The translations under genes and the position numbers were made by a program. From NCBI GenBank assembly GCA_963676075.2, contig CAXXNZ010000024.1, forward strand, positions 84,106-148,105: DNA of 64,000 nt, written 5' to 3'. This document shows, one piece after another, positions 33,963 through 41,111 of the stretch. Origin of the DNA: JAHJQZ01 sp963676075 (GTDB lineage Bacteria; Pseudomonadota; Alphaproteobacteria; Rhizobiales; Devosiaceae). Each line of letters starts with the position of its first letter. Positions within the stretch are counted from its first letter, which is position 1. The notes under the pieces are model-generated. The model did no database searches. It worked only from the letters and a program-made list of their open reading frames with translations, and was not told the origin of the DNA.

Positions 33963-34722
33963 CGAGCCCACTCCTCAATTCGCCGAACAATTTGCGCAGA
34001 TGGGTCGGGCCAGCCAGCGCGGCACGCAGGGTTTCGGATCCGACGATCACGCCATCGGCTCCCAGCTTCCTGAGTGTTCGCGCATGTTCGCCACGCGATA
34101 TGCCGAAGCCCGGCAGGATCGGCGCCGTGACGCCGGCCTGGCGCAAGGTCTCGATACGATCCTGGTTGGCCGGATCGACGCTTTCGCGCGGACCTGTCAC
34201 GCCGTTGGCTGCCTGAAGCATGACGTAAAACTGCGCCTGCCGTGCCGCGGAAATGGCCGCCTCGGTCATCGGCAGGGAAACGAAGGTCGAAAGCTTCAGG
34301 CCGGCGGCAAGCGCGGTATGCTCCATCTGCTGGCGCGCGGCGCTGCTCTCGGGAGCGACGACCAGAAGACTGTCGAGGCCCGCCCAGAACGCCTTGTCGC
34401 CGATGCCGGGATGTGCCTCGTCATCATAGGTCATGAGCAGGGTCGCCGGGCGGCGGCGCATTGTTTCCAGCCGGTTCAGCAAATCATCGAGGACCCGGCG
34501 AATGTGGCTGCGATCGGCGCGGGCCATGGATTGGCGGACGTCGGTGCCATCGAGATAAGCGTCGGCGCACGGCATGCCGATCTCCAGCACATCGACGCCT
34601 TCGTCGGCATAGACATCGAGCATGCCCAGCGGCACGAGCGGATCGCCGAGCGGAAAATAGCACGACAGCAGTGGAGGACTGAGTGTCGGCGTCGAAGCGG
34701 CAGGTGATGGATTGGCAAGCAT
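33955..34722 (-). CDS. Divergent TrpA-like lyase 2
   Basis: 255 residues. Distant from TrpA but with its key features: E47 in VDVLEIGMPCAD and D58 in AYLDGTDVRQS (spacing of eleven, as in TrpA), the loop-6 motif ANGVTGPR, and the phosphate-binding GFGISRGEH and GVIVGSETL. The start at ATG 34722 has no visible Shine-Dalgarno; a nested palindrome sits immediately upstream instead. The gene overlaps the kinase gene by eight bases. Having two TrpA homologues in one operon with one TrpB homologue suggests different substrates or a heteromeric complex. Confidence 0.82.
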   Translation of the reverse strand: MLANPSPAASTPTLSPPLLSCYFPLGDPLVPLGMLDVYADEGVDVLEIGMPCADAYLDGTDVRQSMARADRSHIRRVLDDLLNRLETMRRRPATLLMTYDDEAHPGIGDKAFWAGLDSLLVVAPESSAARQQMEHTALAAGLKLSTFVSLPMTEAAISAARQAQFYVMLQAANGVTGPRESVDPANQDRIETLRQAGVTAPILPGFGISRGEHARTLRKLGADGVIVGSETLRAALAGPTHLRKLFGELRSGLDV

Positions 34723-34723
34723 G

Positions 34724-34758
34724 ATAGACGTTCGAAAGTTGACTTTCCCAACGTCTAT
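34724..34758. promoter_or_regulatory. Nested palindrome directly before the TrpA-like 2 start codon
   Basis: Outer arms ATAGACGTT (34724-34732) and AACGTCTAT (34750-34758) are exact inverted copies; inside them GAAAGT (34734-34739) and ACTTTC (34742-34747) form a second exact pair around TG. On the transcribed strand the structure ends one base before the ATG. It could be an operator, or an RNA hairpin covering the translation start. Confidence 0.55.
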
Positions 34759-34827
34759 TCACATCGACAAATCGCTGTCACGAGGGTGGAGCGGCTCGCG
34801 GACCGATATATGCAGAATCCGGATAGG

Positions 34828-35811
34828 TTAGTGGCGGTCGGTGGACGGCGACACCCCATAGGCACGCTTATAGGCCGCCGAGAAGCGCCCGGCATGCGGC
34901 ATGCCCACACGCCGCCCGGCTTCGGCAGCACTCGATCCGGCGCGAATGAGCTCTCTGGCCTCGTGGAGCCGGATGTCGGTCAATACGGCCAGCGGCGAGC
35001 GCTGATAGTATCGCTGGAATCCATCGAACAAGGAGCGTTCCGAGACACCGACTTCGCGTGCCACGTCGGGCATGTTCAACCGTTCGCCGTAGCGGGCATG
35101 GAACAGATCGATGGCTGCCTTGACCTGCCGCGGCGTCGCGCCGAGACGTCGTGGCACGATGGACTCGCCCTCGCGAAAGGCGATGTTGAGCAAGAGCGCC
35201 TCGGCAAGCCATGGCACGAGTTGGCCGAGCTCCATTTCGTCGGGGCATTCCTGGCGGGCACCATAAGCTGCCAGATGGGCAAAGGCCTGCTGGACTTGCC
35301 GTCCGCCATCGCGGTTGAGGTTGATGACTGGATTGAAGACCGGAAGGTGGCTCGAACCACGGTGTGACAGCCGATCCATATGGTGTCCCACCAGTTCGCG
35401 GGGGATTTGCAGCATCAAAAGCCGCGCTCCCTCCTGCCAATGCGAGACGAAGCGCGGGCCGGGCGACAAAAGAAGCGCCTGGCCGGTCCCGGCGCGGAAT
35501 GTGTCGTTTCCGAACTCGATATCCACCATGCCCTTGAGCGGCATCTCAAGCATGTAGAACTGCTCGAAGGCGGAACTGATGAAAACGGGGCTGCCATATT
35601 GCAGCAGATTGAAGGCGGCCTGGTCCAGCTTGAAGGAGTTGTGTCGGAAATCCAGCGCGCTGGCACCCGATTCCGGCACGAGCTGGTGACCGCAATAGCG
35701 CTGTGACAGGTAATCTGTCGCATCACCCAGGTCATTGGTCTGCATACGCGATGCCCAGCCACTCTGCTGCTGCGCATCAATAGTAAAACTGGGCACCAGT
35801 TCACCCCCCAC
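34828..35811 (-). CDS. AraC-family transcriptional regulator
   Basis: 327 residues if the GTG at 35811 is used; internal starts such as M23 are possible. The N-terminal half (about 30-200) matches the AraC_binding_2 cupin-like domain (PESGASALDFRHNSFKLDQAAF). The C-terminal pair of helix-turn-helix motifs is at about 225-322 (LFHARYGERLNMPDVAREVGVS, SSAAEAGRRVGMPHAGRFSAAYKRAYGVSP). It lies 105 bp upstream of the TrpA-like 2 gene on the same strand, so it probably activates the kinase/ABC/TrpAB-like operon in response to the imported compound. Confidence 0.88.
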   Translation of the reverse strand: MGGELVPSFTIDAQQQSGWASRMQTNDLGDATDYLSQRYCGHQLVPESGASALDFRHNSFKLDQAAFNLLQYGSPVFISSAFEQFYMLEMPLKGMVDIEFGNDTFRAGTGQALLLSPGPRFVSHWQEGARLLMLQIPRELVGHHMDRLSHRGSSHLPVFNPVINLNRDGGRQVQQAFAHLAAYGARQECPDEMELGQLVPWLAEALLLNIAFREGESIVPRRLGATPRQVKAAIDLFHARYGERLNMPDVAREVGVSERSLFDGFQRYYQRSPLAVLTDIRLHEARELIRAGSSAAEAGRRVGMPHAGRFSAAYKRAYGVSPSTDRH

Positions 35812-36039
35812 GGCCAGTCACATGCTTGCCGGAGCAGTCGTCCACATCGAAATATGTAGCGCTCGGGGAATTCAAACGTCAACTTTCGGGCCCGAGGTAA
35901 TGGCGTGCTCGATAATGCCTCGAACAGAACCAACGCGCACAACGCCAATGGTTCGGTGCGTTCCATCCTAGGGAAGTCAGGCTCACGCGGGACATGCACA
36001 GGAAAGGCTTTCCAGCACGCTGGCAGCGATCTGGCGATC

Positions 36040-36290
36040 ACGACCTCAACGGCCCGTGACTGGAATTTCTTGGCACCGGTGTCCGAAAAGCCGTCATCGG
36101 AGATGAAGGTTGACCCCGTTCAGGCGCGCCCAGACGGGTGAAAGACGAGCGGTTGATCTTGGCGGAATCGGCGGCAAGGCAAACGCAGCTGGTGGCGCTT
36201 ATCATCGCTTCCTTGGGCTGAAGCTCGACAAAGCGTGTATAGGTAGGTCTCAAATCGACGGAGACACCGGTCGATTTCGGAGGCAAACCT
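36040..36290 (-). pseudogene. C-terminal remnant of a DeoR-family regulator
   Basis: On the minus strand, 36286 to about 36125 encodes RFVELQPKEAMISATSC, VCLAADSAKINRSSFTRLGA, which matches the effector-domain region of DeoR/GlpR regulators (KxxMI..A...V.LADSSKxxRxxF). After a frame change near 36115 the sequence continues ISDDGFSDTGAKKFQSR, AVEVVIAR, the usual DeoR C-terminus. The N-terminal DNA-binding part is missing and no stop follows in frame. The break coincides with the drop in G+C at the island edge, so the island, or a deletion with it, probably removed the 5' half. Confidence 0.55.
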
Positions 36291-36516
36291 AAGCCCCGCC
36301 TTCGCGCAACCTGCAGATAGCCTCGATTATTTCCTGGTATGTTGAACCAAATGACAGATAGCTAGGGGCCATTTTGTAGTCCCGGTAATTTGATGTCTGG
36401 TTGTATTCAGTATTGAATTTTTCATGCGGGCTAGAAATTTTACTAACAATTACCCTTTCAGAAATATTATCAAATTAGTCTGCGGTTATATCCACAATAT
36501 AACCAAATTATTCTAG
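36291..36516. other. A+T-rich junction region
   Basis: No gene. Base composition changes sharply to A+T-rich at about 36330. This marks the left boundary of the mobile island. Two palindromes follow at its right side. Confidence 0.6.
36484..36504. repeat. Inverted repeat GGTTATAT-n5-ATATAACC
   Basis: Exact 8-bp arms with a 5-base gap. With the next palindrome it forms a structured A+T-rich stretch upstream of the mobilisation genes, as expected for an element end, an oriT region or a regulator site. Confidence 0.5.
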
Positions 36517-36529
36517 TCATATATGACTA
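36514..36529. repeat. Perfect 16-bp palindrome TAGTCATATATGACTA
   Basis: An exact palindrome ten bases after the previous inverted repeat. It also overlaps the stop of the truncated gene at 36517-36747, supporting a junction here. Confidence 0.5.
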
Positions 36530-36747
36530 ATTCTACTGTTATTTTGAGTCAAAATTCCAGATACCATTGATATATCGTTGATTGCTTGTTCTCTAAAGTA
36601 GTCCGACAGGAGCAATGATGCGTCACCGCAGCTACCGTGCGGAAACTCTCGAAAGGACAAGAGCATTTTCTCCATAGGGACCGCTTCAATCCCCGAGCGA
36701 AATTCTGTAGCGAGTTCCCGCAGCTTGGTCTCGATGTGGTTTGGCAT
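36517..36747 (-). pseudogene. Truncated N-terminal part of a 'FPxGSCGD' family protein
   Basis: 76 codons from ATG 36747 (GAGGT upstream). The sequence LLSFREFPHGSCGDASLLLS, DYFREQAINDISMVSG matches the start of a bacterial family, remembered at about 150-180 residues, whose SCGD cysteine looks like a papain/transglutaminase-type nucleophile. The expected downstream part with the histidine is missing: the frame runs into A+T-rich palindromic DNA and stops. The start signals are intact, so a short peptide may be made, but it should not be active. Confidence 0.55.
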
Positions 36748-36851
36748 TGCCGTAACCTCATGCACAATGAGGACGGAATCTACCACAGATCGACTCACGG
36801 CTTTTTGGGAAAAAACCCAGATTTGTTTTGGAATGACAGCTCTGCACGAGA

Positions 36852-36974
36852 ATGGCGCACCTAGACGGAGAAAGTTTGAACTCTCTGTTTGAAGCGCTGG
36901 AGGAATGGGAGCGTCATCTCGCACAGCTAGAACGTAATGGTCCGAGGTGCGACGATGATCAACTCGCACCTTGA
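36852..36974 (+). CDS. Possible 40-residue protein before mobC
   Basis: ATG 36852 opens MAHLDGESLNSLFEALEEWE... to TGA 36974, overlapping the mobC start by 20 bp. The translation is acidic and helical with a heptad-like pattern. No clear ribosome binding site. The overlap with mobC and the coherent composition are the only support. Confidence 0.3.
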   Translation: MAHLDGESLNSLFEALEEWERHLAQLERNGPRCDDDQLAP

Positions 36975-37371
36975 GTTCAATGCTGCTGCAAAAGGCAAGA
37001 AGCCCCAATACCCGCCTCCTTTCTCATTGCGTCTGACCTTCGAAGAGCGAGCGATGCTGGAGAAGAACGCAGCGGGTATGTCGCTCGGTGCCTATATCCG
37101 TTCGCAGCTTCTTGGCGAGCAGGCTTCACCACGCCGAACGCGCGGCAAGTTCCCGGTCAAGGATCATACTGCTTTGGGGCGCGTTCTCGCCCAGCTCGGG
37201 GCGTCTAGGCTCTCTGCGAATCTCAACCAGCTCGCGCGGGCCGTGAATACCGGAATCCTGCCGGTGGCCCCGGAGACGGATGAAGCGCTGCAAAAAGCTT
37301 GTGCGGCAATAGAAGAAATGCGGACGGAATTGCTGCAAGCCCTCGGCAAAGCATCGGGTGGGCCGCCATGA
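36955..37371 (+). CDS. mobC: MobC-like mobilisation (relaxosome accessory) protein
   Basis: 138 residues from ATG 36955 (GAGGTG upstream). Residues 18-50 resemble a ribbon-helix-helix DNA-binding segment (PFSLRLTFEERAMLEKNAAGMSLGAYIRSQLLG). The MobC signature ALGRVLAQLGASRLSANLNQLARAVNTG (about 72-99) is followed by a C-terminal helix. MobC proteins bind oriT and help the relaxase nick. Its stop overlaps the relaxase start (ATGA), so the two are coupled. The upstream A+T-rich palindromic region is a natural place for oriT. Confidence 0.85.
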   Translation: MINSHLEFNAAAKGKKPQYPPPFSLRLTFEERAMLEKNAAGMSLGAYIRSQLLGEQASPRRTRGKFPVKDHTALGRVLAQLGASRLSANLNQLARAVNTGILPVAPETDEALQKACAAIEEMRTELLQALGKASGGPP

Positions 37372-38705
37372 TCCTAAAAGGCTCTCAGCGTGGCAATGCA
37401 GCCCAACTCGCCCGGCATTTGCTCAATGACAAGGACAACGAGCATATCGCGCTACACGAAGTCAGAGGCTTCCTGAGCGAGGACTTGGCAAACGCGCTAG
37501 CCGAGGCCGATGCAATCGCCAAGGGCACACGGTGCAAGCAATTCCTGTTTTCCTTGAGCCTCAGCCCACCGGAGATCGAAAACGTGCCGATAGAGGTGTT
37601 CGAGACCGCTATCGAGATGATCGAGCAGAAGCTCGGCCTGGATGATCATCCCAGAGCGATTGTCTTCCATGAAAAGGAAGGCCGGCGTCACGCGCACGCG
37701 GTCTGGTCGCGGATTGATGCCGAGACCATGACAGCGAAGAACCTCCCCTTCTTCAAAAGCAAGCTGATGGACATCTCCAAAGAGCTCTACCTGGAGCACG
37801 GCTGGGACATGCCTAAAGGCTTCATCGACCGCGAACTCAAGAATCCTCTGAACTTCAGCCTTTCCGAATGGCAGCAAGCCAAGCGCATCAAACAAGACCC
37901 ACGCCTCATCAAAGCGATGTTCCGGGAATGCTGGCAGGGCTAGGATAGCGTCAAGGCACTCAAGCAGGCTTTGGAGGAAAAGGGATACTTCCTGGCGAAA
38001 GGTGATCGCCGTTCCGTTGTGGCGGTGGATTTCCGAGGGGAGGTGTTCTCTCTCTCCCGCTGGTCTGGTGTCAAAGCCAAGGAGGTCAATGCGCGCTTCA
38101 AAGACCAACCGTCTCTGCCATCCATCGAAGAGACCAAAGCGACGATTGCCGAACGCATGAGTGAGAAGCTGAAGCGCTTAATCCGGGATGTTGACCTCGA
38201 CTACAGGCGTCTGCGCCCATCAGTCGAATATCAGCGAACGCAAGTGGTGGCACGACAGAGAAAAGAGCGTGCGCTGCTTGAGGAACAGCAAGCCAAACGC
38301 CAGCAGCAGGAAGCTGAGACAAGGGCCGCGCGACTGCCGAAGGGATTGAAAGGCCTGTGGAGTTGGATCATCGGCAAGAGTCAACAGATCAAGCGTCAAA
38401 ACGAACTTGAGGCGTGGCAGGCCTATCAGCGTGACTCTGCCGAAACGAACGGCCTGATCTCACAGCATCTCGATGAGCGCCAACGGCTTCAGGCCAAAAT
38501 CAAGGACCTGCGCCAGGAACGAAGCCAAGAGATTTCCGGACTGCAACAGGAGATTGCGAGCTATCTGGCGATGCAGGGCAAAGACCAAAGCAAAGCGTTA
38601 AGCGCAATCGAAGCTCCAAGAACACCTCGCGAGCGCACTCTGAAGCCACAAAGGCCGATGGAAAGATCAAGGCCAAGCTCTGGTCCCAATCTCGAAATGG
38701 ATTAG
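37368..38705 (+). pseudogene. Relaxase (MobA/VirD2-like), interrupted by an in-frame TAG
   Basis: ATG 37368 begins MILKGSQRGNAAQLARHLLN. The nuclease domain includes the metal-binding histidine motif GRRHAHAVWSRID (residues about 105-117). TAG at 37941-37943 stops the frame after CWQG, but the same frame continues at once with DSVKALKQALEEKGYFLAKGD and stays open to 38705, giving a basic coiled-coil C-terminal half (RQRKERALLEEQQAKRQQQ). One base change would restore a 445-residue relaxase. A separate start for the second part is not obvious. Either the protein is truncated (191 residues, nuclease domain only) or the stop is read through. Confidence 0.8.
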
Positions 38706-39050
38706 GCAACGAAGTACTTTTGGTTGTGTGTAACCAGGGGCGCTTCCCGGTCGAAATGATGACCTTGATGCTGGAAGCTGACCGTTGGCAAGGCGGTTCT
38801 AGTGATAACTTTGCGCTCAATTTCGGCCATTCAATACTCTATGCCGGCTGGCTCATCGTCGGTGATGAAGCAGGCAGACGCTGCCGAGTAGCGTCATTGA
38901 TGCTTTGTGGACAGTACGCGTACCCCATCGGTTCCAGTTTGTTTGCCCTATGGCAGGATAAGTGGATTTCCCAGGTCACGCCGCCTACCGTACCGATCCG
39001 CATTAACCGGCCTCGACTACATGGGAGCTTCCTAACCAACGGAGGCTTTT
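38706..39050. other. 345 bp between the relaxase remnant and the recombinase
   Basis: No supportable gene; a 121-codon plus-strand frame across it has no start signal or motif. The promoter of the recombinase gene should lie here. GGAGG at 39040-39044 is the recombinase ribosome binding site. Confidence 0.4.
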
Positions 39051-39998
39051 GTGAAATTCCCGGAATTGGTCGCTTTTGTCGATGATTATGTGACGGTGTG
39101 TAGAGAGAACCGATCCCTAAGTGAAAACACGGTTCTCGCCTATAAGCAGGATTTGGAGAGTTTTCGCCGGTTCTGCGAAGCAAAACAGCTCAATTCCCTT
39201 TTAGATAAGTCCTGTGTTCTCGGATTCCTGCGCCATCTCAGAGAGGAGCGGCGACTTCAACCGGCGACTATTCGCAGGCGCATGCTGACAATACGAGCGT
39301 TTGCTGGTTGGCTCCATCGCAATCACCAAATAGCGGAGTTCGCCTTTGCCGATCTCGAACTGGAGTTGAGGCTTCCAAAGCGTCTTCCGAGGCCCATAGA
39401 CCATAGTACACTAACCACCCTGCTATCCTCCTCACCTCCTATTCGAACATCGTCACTCAACGTATTTTCGCCACTCAATCCCGATCACTCGACCTTGCTC
39501 GCGATGAACATCCTGATTGCGACGGGAATTCGTATTGGCGAGCTAACGCACATCCGGCTCGACGACATCAGCGACGGAGCAAGGCGCATTCGCATCAGGG
39601 GAAAGGGCAACAAGGAAAGGGCTGTCTATATCGGCAACCAATCACTGCGCGAGACGCTGGGTGCCTTTCTGCTTAAGCGCAAGGGCATTAAGGCCGACAC
39701 CGATTACCTGCTTCTCAACCGCAACAAGCGGCGCCTGACGGAACAGGCGTTTCGAACCCGGTTGCGCCGCCTTTCATCCGATCTCGGCATCCAGCCCCAC
39801 ATCACACCGCATCGATTTCGTCACTCAGCGGCAACCCTGCTGATTGAGGAAGGCATCGACATTCGCATCGTGCAACGCCTCCTCGGGCACTCCAGCATCT
39901 CGACCACCGAAGTCTACACCTACGTTTCTGACGCGTCCTTGATGACCGCTCTGCAGGTAGCTGATCCCCTTTCGAAGCTTCAGACCGAGTTCACATAA
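39051..39998 (+). CDS. XerC/XerD-type tyrosine recombinase
   Basis: 315 residues from GTG 39051 (GGAGG upstream), the length of XerC/XerD. N-terminal SAM-like core-binding domain at about 5-90. The catalytic domain has the complete set: R161 in ATGIRIGEL, K185 in RIRGKGNKER, H254 and R257 in HRFRHSAAT, H280 in LLGHSSIST and the nucleophile Y289 in TEVYTYV. Its TAA stop (39996-39998) lies inside the left copy of the 22-bp inverted repeat that bounds the following two-gene cassette. This arrangement, and the dif-like core of the repeats, point to this enzyme as the recombinase that acts on them. Confidence 0.93.
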   Translation: MKFPELVAFVDDYVTVCRENRSLSENTVLAYKQDLESFRRFCEAKQLNSLLDKSCVLGFLRHLREERRLQPATIRRRMLTIRAFAGWLHRNHQIAEFAFADLELELRLPKRLPRPIDHSTLTTLLSSSPPIRTSSLNVFSPLNPDHSTLLAMNILIATGIRIGELTHIRLDDISDGARRIRIRGKGNKERAVYIGNQSLRETLGAFLLKRKGIKADTDYLLLNRNKRRLTEQAFRTRLRRLSSDLGIQPHITPHRFRHSAATLLIEEGIDIRIVQRLLGHSSISTTEVYTYVSDASLMTALQVADPLSKLQTEFT

Positions 39999-40010
39999 CT
40001 TGGAATTATG
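39989..40010 (+). repeat. Left 22-bp inverted repeat with dif-like core
   Basis: The repeat contains CATAACTTGGAATTATG, that is CATAA, 7 bp, TTATG: the arm pattern of Xer/dif sites (E. coli dif has CATAA-6 bp-TTATG). The exact reverse complement of all 22 bases is at 42721-42742. It includes the recombinase stop codon and the ATG of the ATP-grasp gene, with GGA serving as ribosome binding site. Confidence 0.85.
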
Positions 40011-41111
40011 ATGACACCGTTGACCGGGATGTGGAGGGATTTACAGAACCGTTCGGTCGCATTGGTCTACTCTTTTCCGAAGCGGGCCGATCCTCCCAAT
40101 CGGTGGTATGACCGATGGAAGACGCGCGTGATCATGAGCTACGGAGAAGCTCTCGAACGTATCCAGGTAAGGCCATTCTATTGTGACATAGACAGCTTCT
40201 GCCAAAAGGTCTTTTCAAACCAATTGCCTGACTGTGATGCGGTCATCAGTCTGAATGCAGGTGTTCGACCACTCTCTCTTTTCGCGCTTGTACCCAGTGT
40301 TGCCCAATGGGGACAAATTCCGATCATTCCATGCACAGCGGATGTCATCATCGCAGGTGAGCGCAAGGATCTTGGCAATCATGTTGCCCAACAATTGGGG
40401 CTAGTTCTTCCTACTACATACACCCGCCGCCAGATCGAAAAGGCTCGCCAAGAAGAGAGTCTGATCATCAAACCTCGCGATCTAGGTGGAAGCGTCGGCA
40501 TGAAGCGGATCACTGGTGCTGATCTGCAAGAGAGTGATTTCAGTTTTGGTCGAATCGTCCAGCGCTTTATCTCTGGCTATGACGTAACGATCCCTATTTT
40601 TGTGGATGTGGAAGCAGGTCACCTGATCATTGGCGATGCCACGGTTTATGTCCCATCAGGCCCCAAAGCAACGGATTGGATATATGATCGCGAGGCCAAG
40701 GAATCGTATGTAGGCGGTGCAACCGTCGCTTCGGTCTCACGGCTTCAGTTCCCCCTGCAATCCCGTGCGACTGAGAAAATCCGCGACTTCGCACAAGCCA
40801 TAGGAGTGGATTCATTTGCACGAGTCGACTTCAGATTGACAATCGCTGAATTGGGCGAACTGGAGTGCATCAAGGCCGACCAACTGACTTTTATCGAAAT
40901 CAACCCGATGCCAACTGTTTGCACAGGGCTTGCCTTTGTTGAGGGCGTACGGTCCTGGGTCATTCGTCGGTGGGGAGATCAACCTGGTGCTATGGGATCG
41001 AATTTGGACCCGAAGGATGATTTCGATATCATTGCCTTTGTTCTGGCCAATGCTCTGTCCGGGCAACTAGGACCAGCCAAAGTGAATGATAGGGACCAGA
41101 TCGGTTCGTAA
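40008..41111 (+). CDS. ATP-grasp domain protein (D-Ala-D-Ala ligase-like)
   Basis: 367 residues from ATG 40008 (a second ATG follows at once). N-terminal pre-ATP-grasp region to about 115, then ATP-grasp: K155 in SLIIKPRDLGGSVGM binds ATP, IVQRFISGYDVTIPIFVD spans the central sheet, and FARVDFR (270-276) with FIEINPMPTV (295-304) supplies the Mg ligands. Such enzymes form amide or ester bonds via acyl phosphates. No partner peptide or biosynthetic gene is visible. It converges with, and overlaps by 45 bp, the 548-residue gene on the other strand; both lie inside the 22-bp inverted repeats. G+C is lower than in the chromosomal backbone. Confidence 0.82.
   Translation: MMTPLTGMWRDLQNRSVALVYSFPKRADPPNRWYDRWKTRVIMSYGEALERIQVRPFYCDIDSFCQKVFSNQLPDCDAVISLNAGVRPLSLFALVPSVAQWGQIPIIPCTADVIIAGERKDLGNHVAQQLGLVLPTTYTRRQIEKARQEESLIIKPRDLGGSVGMKRITGADLQESDFSFGRIVQRFISGYDVTIPIFVDVEAGHLIIGDATVYVPSGPKATDWIYDREAKESYVGGATVASVSRLQFPLQSRATEKIRDFAQAIGVDSFARVDFRLTIAELGELECIKADQLTFIEINPMPTVCTGLAFVEGVRSWVIRRWGDQPGAMGSNLDPKDDFDIIAFVLANALSGQLGPAKVNDRDQIGS

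Noticed and set aside
36123..36140. GGCGCGCCC near 36124 as a third copy of the 31-bp repeat (left island attachment site)
   Set aside because: Only the first nine or so bases match; the remaining sequence differs, so it is probably chance.
38720..39085. 121-codon plus-strand frame before the recombinase
   Set aside because: No ribosome binding site, no motif, and it runs over the recombinase start.
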